Below, piece after piece: positions 7,748-13,948 of a stretch of DNA of 15,896 nt. Source of the stretch: Candidatus Dormiibacterota bacterium (GTDB lineage: Bacteria > Chloroflexota > Dormibacteria > Aeolococcales > Aeolococcaceae); NCBI GenBank assembly GCA_003135255.1, contig PLAX01000106.1, forward strand, positions 16,420 through 32,315, written 5' to 3'. The position numbers were made by a program, and so were the translations under genes. Numbering within the stretch: position 1 is the stretch's first letter; each line of letters begins with the position of its first letter. Under the pieces are notes generated by a model that searched no databases, had not been told where the DNA came from, and was given only the letters and a program-made list of their open reading frames with translations.

Positions 7748-9001
7748 GTGGAGGGCGGATACCGCGTCTACGGCTACCGCTGGGTGGTGCTGGGCGCGTT
7801 CGTGCTGGTGAACATCACCATCCAGCTGCTCTGGATCTCCTACGCGGCCATCACCAGCCAGGCGCAGCAGTACTACGGCATCTCCGGGCTCCAGGTCGGC
7901 CTCTTCGCCATGCTCTTCATGATCCTCTTCATCCCCTTCGCGCTCCCCGCCGCATGGCTCATCGACACCCGAGGCTTCCGGGTTGCGGTCGGATTCGGAG
8001 CCACCCTCATGGCGATCTGCGGCATCGGTCGCGGGCTGGCGGGCGACAACTATGGTCTGGCCATCGCCGCCACCGTCGGGATCGCCATCGGGCAGCCCTT
8101 CCTGCTCAACGCATGGACCAAGGTCCCGGCCAACTGGATGGCTCCCAACGAGCGTGCGACAGGCGTGGCCCTCGCCACCCTGGCCAACCTGGTGGGCATC
8201 GCCCTCGGCGAGGCGCTCACCCCGATGCTGATCTCGAGCATGTCGATCGGAGCGGTGCAGCTCGTCTACGGCGTCGTGGTGCTGCTCTCGGCCATCCTCT
8301 TCGTCGCGGTGGCGCGCGAACGTCCGGCCACCCCGCCCTGCGCCCCGGAGCTGGAGGTCCGGGCCCTCATGCTCGACGGTCTGCGCAGCGCACTGCGCGT
8401 GCGAGCCTTCCTCGCCTTCCTGGCGGTGTGGTTCATCGGCCTGGGCATCTTCAACGGCGTGCTCACCTGGGTCGACGAGATCCTCAGTCCCCGTCACTTC
8501 TCCTCGGTCGACGCTGGGATCGTGGGAGCGCTGGTCATTGTCGGGGGTGTCTTCGGCAGCGTCACGCTGGCGTCACTGTCGGATCGCCAACAGAAGCGGG
8601 TCGTCTTCATGCTCATCGGGCTGCTCCTGGCCATCCCCGGGCTGCTCGGGCTGACCTTCGCGGGCAGCGGGTGGCTGCTCTACGTGGCCTCGTTCGCCTT
8701 TGGCTTCTTCTTGATCAGCGTGGCGCCGATCGGTATGGAATTCTCTGCCGAGGTAACCCAGCCCACCCCGGAGGGGACCTCGCAGGGAGTGGTCCAGCTG
8801 GTCGGCCAGTGCTCAGTGGTCGTCGTCTACCTGATGGCGGCGCTCAAGTCGAGCAACGGGTCGTACACGACGTCGCTCCTCTTCTGTGTCGGGCTGCTGG
8901 TGGTGGGCGCGATCGTCCTCTCGCGTCTTCACGATCCCACTCCGGCGGCGTCGACGGAGGGACGCCCGGTGGCGGGTCGGAGCCAGCCCAGAGTGGCCTG
9001 A
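7748..9001 (+). CDS. MFS transporter, FLVCR-like, 12 membrane segments
   Basis: The 417 residues form twelve clear hydrophobic helices in two sets of six, separated by a hydrophilic central loop (ARERPATPPCAPELEVRA). The first half closely follows the FLVCR/DIRC2 branch of the major facilitator superfamily: YRWVVLGAF at helix 1, an aromatic WISYAAI segment, LPAAWLIDTRGFRVA between helices 2 and 3, and ANWMAPNERATGVALATLANLVGIALG around helix 5. Animal members of that branch move choline, ethanolamine or heme; bacterial substrates are mostly unknown. Two starts compete. GTG 7721 overlaps the upstream stop as GTGA. GTG 7748 has GAGGAGG at 7733-7739 with 8-base spacing and begins just before helix 1, so I prefer it. 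Co-transcription with the aldolase-aminotransferase gene is almost certain, so it probably imports or exports that pathway's substrate or product. Confidence 0.88.
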   Translation: MEGGYRVYGYRWVVLGAFVLVNITIQLLWISYAAITSQAQQYYGISGLQVGLFAMLFMILFIPFALPAAWLIDTRGFRVAVGFGATLMAICGIGRGLAGDNYGLAIAATVGIAIGQPFLLNAWTKVPANWMAPNERATGVALATLANLVGIALGEALTPMLISSMSIGAVQLVYGVVVLLSAILFVAVARERPATPPCAPELEVRALMLDGLRSALRVRAFLAFLAVWFIGLGIFNGVLTWVDEILSPRHFSSVDAGIVGALVIVGGVFGSVTLASLSDRQQKRVVFMLIGLLLAIPGLLGLTFAGSGWLLYVASFAFGFFLISVAPIGMEFSAEVTQPTPEGTSQGVVQLVGQCSVVVVYLMAALKSSNGSYTTSLLFCVGLLVVGAIVLSRLHDPTPAASTEGRPVAGRSQPRVA

Positions 9002-9010
9002 GGGGGGGCC

Positions 9011-9255
9011 GCCGCCTCCAGAGCGGGGCGGACCTATCTGGCCGCCTGCGCGTCGTCGTCATCAAAGTCGATGACATCGATGGACCCGGCCAGGAACGCC
9101 GCCAGTCGATCCGCGTTGGCCTCGGGTCGAGCGCTCTGGGCCACGCCGTACCAGAGTTCGAAGGTGACCACGGACGACGTGGAGATGCGGGCGGTGGCCT
9201 GGCTCGCCTCCTCGAATCGTCCCCGGACCGAGGCGGACCTCCCGTTGATCAGGGC
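9011..9255 (-). pseudogene. internal fragment of a vapC (PIN-domain) toxin gene
   Basis: This 245-base piece aligns without gaps to 10467-10711 of the intact vapC downstream, with 23 mismatches by my count (about 91% identity). On the minus strand it encodes ALING, then the core STSSVVTFELWYGVA with the catalytic Glu of the PIN domain, and ends at IDVIDFDDDDAQAAR followed by a stop. That stop (TAG) replaces the Gln codon of the intact gene. The start codon, the N-terminal catalytic Asp and the C-terminal half with its Asp/Asn cluster are missing, so it cannot make a nuclease. It begins 10 bases after the MFS stop codon and abuts the truncated aldo/keto reductase. Confidence 0.85.
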
Positions 9256-9885
9256 ACGCTGCACGCCTTCGAGAAAAGCGCCCGTAAGCTCGGCGTCGAC
9301 CAGATCGACCTTCTGATCCTGCACCAGGCGCTGCCTTCGGCGTTCGGCCGGACCCTCGAAGCCTACCGTGCCCTGGAGACGCTGCTCGATGGCGGCAAGG
9401 TCCGCGCGATCGGAGTCAGCAACTTCATGGTCGAACACCTCACGACGCTCCTGGAACGCGCGACGGTGGTGCCGACGGTCAACCAGATCGAGGTGCACCC
9501 CTACTTCGCGCAGCGACAGGTGCAGGACTTCGGCGCCGAGCACGGTATCCTCACGCAAGCTTGGTCACCGATCGGCGGCATCACTTTCTACCGCGGGGGT
9601 AGCCGCGGCAGCACGCTCGAGGACCCGGTAATCGGAGGCGTTGCCAGGGCCCACGGCAAGACTCCGGCCCAAGTGATGCTGCGCTGGGGTCTGCAGCACG
9701 GCCGCTCGGTCATTCCGAAGTCCACCAAGCCCAGCCGCATCGCAGAGAACATCAACGTGTTCGACTTCGAGCTGCCGGCCGGCGAGATGGCCGCGATCGA
9801 CGGTCTGGACACCGGCCGTCGCGGCGGCCCGGAGCTCGACGCGATCACCTTGGAGACGTTCGGCCGCGAGATCCCGGAGGCCTGA
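9256..9885 (+). pseudogene. aldo/keto reductase, 5'-truncated
   Basis: The frame encodes about 209 residues of the C-terminal two thirds of an aldo/keto reductase. Landmarks are TLHAFEKSARKLGVDQIDLL (the usual strand before the catalytic His, here LILHQ), VRAIGVSNF, NQIEVHPYFAQ, the SPIG cofactor segment, ARAHGKTPAQVMLRWGLQHG, and IPKSTKPSRIAENINVFDFE, which grips the NADPH phosphate. The first 90 or so residues, which carry the catalytic Asp, Tyr and Lys, are absent. They are replaced by the antisense vapC fragment, with the join at 9255/9256 within a short stretch compatible with both sequences. No start codon with a ribosome binding site is evident, so the gene is probably dead. The reading frame happens to stay open upstream, which could hide the truncation from automatic gene callers. 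Confidence 0.85.
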
Positions 9886-10123
9886 GAGTCGTTGCCTCGC
9901 GGCAGCGCAGCATGCGCCGGGTGGGCCACCGGTGTGAGGACGACACGCGGTTCATCGCCGTATTCCTCGGCCTGGCGAGGTTGAACGCTCGAGGTGCTCG
10001 CTTGCGCCTGACATGCACTCTCTCGAAGGCAGGGGTGCGCATGCGCTTGGATCCCTGCTCTTCCCAACCTCAACGCCGGTCGACGCAGACGGCACCAGCT
10101 TCGGCGTAACGCGAAACCGATCG
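9886..10123. other. gene-free stretch left of the island
   Basis: I see no credible gene between the end of the aldo/keto reductase remnant and the left tRNA fragment. Open frames here lack ribosome binding sites and family resemblance. Together with the tRNA fragment and the first copy of the dispersed repeat, the non-coding stretch runs to 10333. Confidence 0.5.
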
Positions 10124-10169
10124 TGGAGCGGGAGACGAGGCTCGAACTCGCGACCCCTACCTTGGCAAG
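10124..10169 (-). repeat. left attachment-site-like fragment of tRNA-Gly (3' 46 bases)
   Basis: Identical base for base to 14225-14270 and in the same orientation. It contains the CCA end, acceptor 3' strand, T arm, variable region and part of the anticodon arm, but lacks the D arm and 5' acceptor strand, so it is not a functional tRNA. It marks the distal end of the island. Confidence 0.85.
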
Positions 10170-10227
10170 AAGGGAGAGCGTTTTCGGTCGGTTGCGAATA
10201 CGGGTCGGCCCTCGGCCCGTTCATCGC

Positions 10228-10326
10228 GCACTCATTTGAAGTTTCGTGGCCCGCAGGAGGCCTCGGGTTCGAATGGATTGGGGCCAGGGTGGGGGTCGTA
10301 GCGCGTGGGGCCCTCAGAATCAGGGA
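10228..10326 (+). repeat. dispersed island repeat, copy A (beside vapBC-1)
   Basis: About 99 bases starting GCACTCATTTGAAGTTTCGT and ending in a TCAGAATCAGGGA-like tail, 8 bases beyond the vapC-1 stop codon. It aligns to copy B at about three quarters identity with a few single-base gaps and shares a core with copy C. It contains GGGTTCGAAT, which resembles a tRNA T loop, but it does not fold into an obvious tRNA. No coding role is seen. Confidence 0.6.
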
Positions 10327-10333
10327 GGGTGTG

Positions 10334-10744
10334 TCACGCTCCCCAGTCCTCCCAGGTGAGGCCGGCGATCCGGCGGAACTCATTGGCGTTCGCTGTCACC
10401 AGGGTGGTGCCACACCGGAGCGCCTGGCCACCGATGAGGACATCGTAGGCACCGATGGGGGTTCCCGCTGCCTCTAGAGCGGCGCAGACCTGCCCGGCCG
10501 CCTGCGCGTCGTCGTCATCAAAGTCGATGACATCGATGGGCCCGGCCAGGAACGCCGCCAGTCGATCCGCGTTGGCCTCGAGTCGAGCGCTCTTGGCCAC
10601 GCCGTACCAGAGTTCGAAGGTGACCACCGACGACGTGGAGATCCGGGCGCTGGCCCGGCTCGCCTCCGCGAATCGTCGCCGGACCCCGAGGGGCTTCCCG
10701 TTGATGAGGGCGATGCAGGCGTTCGTGTCGAGCAGGTAGTTCAC
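10334..10744 (-). CDS. vapC: VapC-family PIN-domain ribonuclease toxin
   Basis: The 136-residue protein has the usual PIN toxin length. The metal-binding acidic residues are in place: Asp6 (MNYLLDTN), Glu44 (VVTFELWYG), Asp101 (IGAYDVLIGG) and the VTANANEF segment (117-123) near the C-terminus. VapC toxins are Mg-dependent endoribonucleases that cleave tRNA or rRNA and are neutralised by the cognate VapB. The start is a GTG at 10744 that overlaps the vapB stop as GTGA, so the toxin is translationally coupled behind its antitoxin. A 245-base internal fragment of a close relative sits at 9011-9255. An island repeat follows directly downstream. Confidence 0.93.
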   Translation of the reverse strand: MNYLLDTNACIALINGKPLGVRRRFAEASRASARISTSSVVTFELWYGVAKSARLEANADRLAAFLAGPIDVIDFDDDDAQAAGQVCAALEAAGTPIGAYDVLIGGQALRCGTTLVTANANEFRRIAGLTWEDWGA

Positions 10745-10983
10745 AGAAGGTCGCGGCCGGCCGGCGTGGGCGGCTGATCTCGGCCCTCGACCATGAACGG
10801 CTCCTGTCCGAAGCGGTCGAGCTCCGCGAACCAGTTCTCAGGACTCAGGATCGGTTCGAGAATGACACCGCTCCCGACCCGGCGGACCCGGACCTGATCA
10901 CCGCTGAAGCGGAACTGCTGCGGTAGCCGAACCGCCTGGCTCCGCCCGTTGCGGAAGAGCTTCGCGATTCCGGTGTCTGACAT
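10741..10983 (-). CDS. vapB: VapB-type antitoxin (AbrB/MazE/SpoVT fold)
   Basis: The 80-residue antitoxin has the swapped-hairpin AbrB-like DNA-binding domain at its N-terminus: AKLFRNGRSQAVRLPQQFRF (7-26), then GDQVRVRRVGSGVILEPI. Its C-terminal tail (about 46-80) is where VapB proteins usually wrap the toxin. It should neutralise the following VapC and, with it, repress the operon. GGAGG lies 6 bases before the ATG. An AT-rich promoter with an inverted repeat is found just upstream. The Pro- and Asp-rich C-terminus (SPENWFAEL) is typical of this VapB subgroup. Confidence 0.93.
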   Translation of the reverse strand: MSDTGIAKLFRNGRSQAVRLPQQFRFSGDQVRVRRVGSGVILEPILSPENWFAELDRFGQEPFMVEGRDQPPTPAGRDLL

Positions 10984-11017
10984 GAGCCGCCTCCAGTGGA
11001 GAGGGGGAGCGATGATC

Positions 11018-11056
11018 TATATCCATAGTATATACCACATCTGGAGGGAAAGGCAA
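11018..11056 (-). promoter_or_regulatory. promoter and candidate operator of vapBC-1
   Basis: On the minus strand TTGCCT (11051-11056) and TATACT (11027-11032) are separated by 18 bases. TATAT and ATATA arms (11018-11022 and 11030-11034) flank the -10 box around a 7-base spacer. This AT-rich patch stands out in GC-rich sequence and is well placed for VapBC autorepression. Confidence 0.55.
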
Positions 11057-11118
11057 TCCATCAGCAGACTGTTCGCGGACGTCGTGCCGTGGCGACCATG
11101 GAAACCGTCCGGTCGCCA

Positions 11119-11211
11119 GCACTCATTTGAGGTTTCGTGACCCGGAGGAGACATGGGTTCGATCGGATCGGGTCAGGGTAGGGGTCACGCGGGCCAGATT
11201 CAGATCAGGGA
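11119..11211 (+). repeat. dispersed island repeat, copy B (beside vapBC-2)
   Basis: About 93 bases, clearly related to copy A from GCACTCATTTGAGGTTTCGT through a shared TCAGATCAGGGA end. The end overlaps the stop codon of the second vapC gene. Copies A and B therefore occupy the same position relative to their toxin genes although the genes themselves are not closely related. Confidence 0.6.
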
Positions 11212-11618
11212 CTCGGCAGCAGTTCGAAGTGTTGCCGCCCGCGCAGCCGGTAGATCTGAAAGTCGGCATCCAGGGTGAAGATGCGGCGGTCACCTCGCTC
11301 CTCGGCGAGCGCCACCAAGGTCGCGTCCGCGAGATCCATGGGTCGGCCTGAATACTGGTCCATGAGGCGAGCGCTTCGGTCGACAAGTGCCGGCGACAGG
11401 TCGGCGAGAACGAGGCGGTCCGACTCGACTAACTTCCAAAGCGCGCGCTGGCCCTCAATGCCCCCGACCCTGGCGAGGAGGTGCATGGCCTCGGTGAACG
11501 CCGGCCATGTCGTAACCAGTGGAAGCGTGAGATGGTCAAGGGCTTCGACGCACGCCTTGTGGTCGGGTTCGTCGGCGTCGATGATCGCGATTAACGGACC
11601 CGCGTCGGTAATCGTCAT
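11205..11618 (-). CDS. VapC-family PIN-domain ribonuclease toxin (second pair)
   Basis: The 137-residue PIN protein is from a different subgroup than the first VapC. Expected acidic residues are Asp5 (MTITDAGPL), Glu43 (AFTEAMHLL), Asp95 and Asp98 (GRPMDLADATLVALAE) and the Asp pair in FTLDADF (115-121). The MDLADATLVALAE block and the following RRIFTLDADFQIYR are hallmark sequences of this subgroup. Predicted function is Mg-dependent RNA cleavage held in check by the upstream antitoxin. The ATG overlaps the antitoxin stop as ATGA, so the two are translated together. No promoter of its own is evident. Confidence 0.92.
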   Translation of the reverse strand: MTITDAGPLIAIIDADEPDHKACVEALDHLTLPLVTTWPAFTEAMHLLARVGGIEGQRALWKLVESDRLVLADLSPALVDRSARLMDQYSGRPMDLADATLVALAEERGDRRIFTLDADFQIYRLRGRQHFELLPSP

Positions 11619-11860
11619 CCCCTGGTGCGGTCCTGGAGAAGTGCGTCAGCGAAAGCCATGCCCGTGCGCCGGGCCTGGCCACCACCGCCGCGGATGGCGC
11701 CGGAAACATCCGCGAACCGCTCGCTGGGGCGAAGGGCGAGCGTCTCCTCCGCATCCTCCACAGCGGCTCTGCGAATGAATTCGGACACCGAAACCCCCCT
11801 GATGGCAGCCGCACGACGGACCTTCACATCGGCATCGGGATCGAGGCGGAGACTTCTCAT
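11615..11860 (-). CDS. ribbon-helix-helix antitoxin of the second vapBC pair
   Basis: The 81-residue protein begins with a short strand and two helices typical of ribbon-helix-helix repressors: MRSLRLDPDADVKVRRAAAI, then RGVSVSEFIRRAAVEDAEET. The C-terminal half (AIRGGGGQARRTGMAFADAL) is predicted to bind the toxin. It dimerises on DNA in known relatives and would both neutralise the PIN toxin and repress the operon. No clear ribosome binding site precedes the ATG. A TACATT box 6 bases upstream suggests the message could be leaderless. An inverted repeat just upstream is the likely operator. Confidence 0.88.
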   Translation of the reverse strand: MRSLRLDPDADVKVRRAAAIRGVSVSEFIRRAAVEDAEETLALRPSERFADVSGAIRGGGGQARRTGMAFADALLQDRTRG

Positions 11861-11866
11861 GTCGCC

Positions 11867-11885
11867 AATGTATCACGGGCCGTGA
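11867..11885 (-). promoter_or_regulatory. candidate promoter and operator of the second vapBC pair
   Basis: TCACGG and CCGTGA arms (11873-11878 and 11880-11885) form a near-perfect palindrome around one base. They sit directly upstream of a TACATT -10-like box (11867-11872, minus strand). Binding here would block transcription. The -35 box is poorly conserved. Confidence 0.45.
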
Positions 11886-11996
11886 CGTGATGTAATACCT
11901 GGGGGACGATGCCAAAGAGCCGCACCAGTCAGCCCGGGACCGTACCGCTTGACTCGGTCACCCCGTCACCCTGGCGGCGCGGCGATTGGACGCGCT

Positions 11997-13241
11997 TTAC
12001 CGGGAGCCTTGTCTCGATGGGCGTGTCCCACCTGCGTCGGCCGGATTGACGGGCCAGTCGCCGGATTCTAGCTCCTCGATGAGATCGAGGAGTCCAGAGG
12101 CTTCCCAAGCTCGGTTCCGGGGCGAGGTCGTCAGCAGAGTGAGGACGTCTGCGTTCTGAAGTTCGCTGATCCCATTGGAAACTGCCGGCTTCGTTCTTCC
12201 TGTGGCGGCGACCCCAATCGCTACCGTGATGATGGGATGCGCCGGCAGGACCTTGATCAGGTCCCACACCGCAGCGTCCGACCGGGGGTTAGAGCGCGAT
12301 CGGACTTGTTCACGCCAGGTCTCTTGCAGCCTTTCGACCGAGGCCACGTAGCGCGTGGCGAGTGTGGCTGCCTGAGCGGTCGCCGCCGCGAACACCTCGA
12401 TCCAGCGCGAGATAAGTCCTTCCCGGAAGTTGGTCAGGCCTCGGATGTACATGCCCTTGTCCCGTGCCAGCGCGACGCTGATCGGTGGGACGAAGGCTGG
12501 TGCCAGTCCGCGACGGCGCAGGATGACCTGCACGAGTGCCCGGCCAGTGCGCCCGTTCCCGTCTTCAAATGGGTGAATGGTCTCGAACTGGGCGTGGGCG
12601 ATTGCAGCCTGGACCAAAGGAGGGAGCGTAGCGTCATTGGCGAAGCGGCAGAGATCATCCAGGAGCGAGGGGATCTCTTCGGGCGGTGGCGGGACGAAGT
12701 CCGCTGCGCAAGGGTTGTAGTCGTTTCCCCCAATCCAGTTCTGGACCTGCCGGAACTTGCCCGCCATGGCGCTGGCATTGGGAACTCGTGCCAGGAGTCG
12801 ACGGTGGATGTCGAGGAGGTCGTCGTATGCGATGGCGTCAGCTGCCACCGCCCGCTCGATAGCCAGCTGCATGGCATCGATGTTGGCCAGGATTTCGGCA
12901 GCCTCGGCTCCGATAGACCTTCCAACCTCCTGCTTGGCCTCGGCGCGAGCCAACGTCCGTGTCTCGACTTGCATGCCCTCCACCTTCGAGGAGGCTACGG
13001 ACTCGGTCCTCAGGAGAAGACGGGCGAGCGGCTGCAGCTCCAGCCTGGCCCCGCGGTTGAGTTCGGCAATCGCTGCCTCCGCATCGGAGACCACGCCCGC
13101 CACTGCGCCGGGAAGGTCTGGCTCCAGCTCGGCGATCCGCTCAGGCACAAAGGCTTCGTACTCGCAACCCCCCCGGTATTTGGAGGGGGCGTAGATCGAT
13201 GGGTTCCACTGCCATACCCGGTGCTCGTATCTGCCTCGCAT
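11997..13241 (-). CDS. Fic-domain protein, class II (N-terminal inhibitory helix), with C-terminal winged helix
   Basis: The 414-residue protein carries the complete Fic active-site motif HPFEDGNGRTGR (223-234), so it should transfer a nucleotide monophosphate (usually AMP) from NTP to a hydroxyl side chain. The self-inhibitory motif SSKVEG (84-89) fits the [S/T]xxxE[G/N] rule, with Glu88 expected to obstruct productive ATP binding. This places it in class II, where inhibitor and toxin are one chain. N-terminal residues 15-75 match the Fic N-terminal domain. Residues about 321-375 (VAATGRTKPAVSNGISELQ) look like a winged helix, often found in this architecture. The target is unknown. ATG 13241 is preferred over ATG 13286, which lies inside an upstream inverted repeat. 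No separate antitoxin gene adjoins it. Confidence 0.9.
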   Translation of the reverse strand: MRGRYEHRVWQWNPSIYAPSKYRGGCEYEAFVPERIAELEPDLPGAVAGVVSDAEAAIAELNRGARLELQPLARLLLRTESVASSKVEGMQVETRTLARAEAKQEVGRSIGAEAAEILANIDAMQLAIERAVAADAIAYDDLLDIHRRLLARVPNASAMAGKFRQVQNWIGGNDYNPCAADFVPPPPEEIPSLLDDLCRFANDATLPPLVQAAIAHAQFETIHPFEDGNGRTGRALVQVILRRRGLAPAFVPPISVALARDKGMYIRGLTNFREGLISRWIEVFAAATAQAATLATRYVASVERLQETWREQVRSRSNPRSDAAVWDLIKVLPAHPIITVAIGVAATGRTKPAVSNGISELQNADVLTLLTTSPRNRAWEASGLLDLIEELESGDWPVNPADAGGTRPSRQGSR

Positions 13242-13243
13242 AT

Positions 13244-13381
13244 ATCCTTTCCCTACGACTGTCAGTAAGGAAAGGATGGAACCCATCCTTTCCCTTCTCG
13301 CACCCCACCTACCCTTTCCTTCTTAGACCACATAAGTAAAGGATAGCCGATGTCCTTTACTAGTGGGGAATGCAAGGAAAG
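13244..13381. repeat. cluster of AAAGGA/TCCTTT inverted repeats upstream of fic
   Basis: GGAAAGGATGG (13269-13279) pairs perfectly with CCATCCTTTCC (13283-13293). A further ATCCTTTCC (13244-13252) covers the fic ribosome-binding region. Eight-base arms GTAAAGGA (13336-13343) and TCCTTTAC (13353-13360) form a second palindrome, and single CCTTTCC and GGAAAG copies lie at about 13314 and 13375. The spaced half-sites look like an operator array, perhaps bound by the winged helix of the Fic protein. They could also form RNA hairpins in the leader. Confidence 0.55.
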
Positions 13382-13385
13382 ACTA

Positions 13386-13536
13386 GAGGCCAGCCCAAGG
13401 GCTCTCCTTGAACGCCAATACGGCTCCGTTTGGATCAAGAGGATCGCCCACGTGTAGCTCCCCCCTCATTGGCAATAAAGGCGGGCGCCTCTGGTCGGTC
13501 CCGAATACGAAACGGCGCCTTGGGTCCTCGAACTTG
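13386..13536. other. non-coding stretch between the fic operator cluster and yefM
   Basis: No gene, RNA or strong promoter is recognised here. With the operator cluster on its left and repeat copy C and the yefM promoter on its right, the whole gap from 13242 to 13705 is non-coding. Confidence 0.45.
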
Positions 13537-13605
13537 CCCTCATTTCACAAATCTTGACCCGCAGGAGACCGCGATTTCGGACCGTCGCGACACAGGGTGG
13601 GGTCG
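13537..13605 (+). repeat. dispersed island repeat, copy C (left of yefM-yoeB)
   Basis: Starts CCCTCATTT and shares TTGACCCGCAGGAGAC, a TTCGG segment and CAGGGTGGGGTCG with copies A and B in the same order and near-equal spacing. It is the most diverged copy and lacks the shared tail. It lies on the left side of the third toxin-antitoxin pair, in the same orientation as the others. Confidence 0.45.
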
Positions 13606-13667
13606 TTTCGGAATCGCGTCCCCGCCCCGTGGTGGCGGTGGCGCTCCGGTCTTCTCGCTCCGCCGAG

Positions 13668-13687
13668 TGGTACCATATACTGTACCA
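13668..13687 (+). promoter_or_regulatory. yefM-yoeB promoter and paired operator
   Basis: TGGTACCA (13668-13675) and TGTACC (13681-13686) both carry a GTAC core, and the core centres are 12 bases apart. TATACT (13676-13681) lies between them as a -10 box, with a weak TTCTCG -35 box 18 bases upstream. The paired palindromes at 12-base spacing match the known geometry of E. coli YefM-YoeB operators. Confidence 0.65.
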
Positions 13688-13705
13688 GTCAGGAGGACTT
13701 TGAGT

Positions 13706-13948
13706 GTGGTTGTGACGGCCAGCGCGGCACGGAAGAATCTGTTTCCTCTGATCGAACAGGTCAACAACGATCGCCAGCCCGTGGAGATCACCTCGAAGCG
13801 TGGCGATGCTGTCCTGATGGCCCGAGCCGACTACGACGCCCTCGAAGCAACTGCGTACCTGCTTCGGGCTCCATCAAACGCGAAGAGGCTACTGGAGAGC
13901 TTGGAACAGGCCCGCGCTGGAGATCGACAGACCCACGAGCTGGCCTGA
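13706..13948 (+). CDS. yefM: YefM antitoxin (Phd/YefM family)
   Basis: The 80-residue antitoxin follows the YefM/RelJ pattern: TASAARKNLFPLIEQVNNDR, PVEITSKRGDAVLMARADYDALEATAYLLR, then a C-terminal helix and acidic tail (LLESLEQARAGD) that would fold onto YoeB. It neutralises the toxin and represses the operon through the N-terminal Phd fold. GTG 13706 is chosen because AGGAGG lies 9 bases upstream. A TTG at 13700 is too close to that site, and the longer open frame back to 13430 runs through the promoter and repeat C. The stop overlaps the toxin start by one base. Confidence 0.92.
   Translation: MVVTASAARKNLFPLIEQVNNDRQPVEITSKRGDAVLMARADYDALEATAYLLRAPSNAKRLLESLEQARAGDRQTHELA

Noticed and set aside
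9034..9558. Minus-strand frame that reads through the vapC fragment into antisense reductase
   Set aside because: Only the last 70 or so residues match VapC. The rest is antisense to the reductase, so it is a chimera of a pseudogene and noise.
10013..10477. Open frame containing RRGSNSRPLPWQ
   Set aside because: That phrase is a typical spurious translation of the tRNA-Gly fragment, and the frame also runs through repeat A and antisense vapC.
12237..13268. Long plus-strand open frame antisense to fic
   Set aside because: High-GC codon bias on the opposite strand explains it. The fic frame has complete family motifs, while this one has none.
10228..13605. Integron attC sites as an explanation for the dispersed repeats
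   Set aside because: I see no GTTRRRY core sites or the long imperfect palindrome expected of attC, and no integron integrase is visible.
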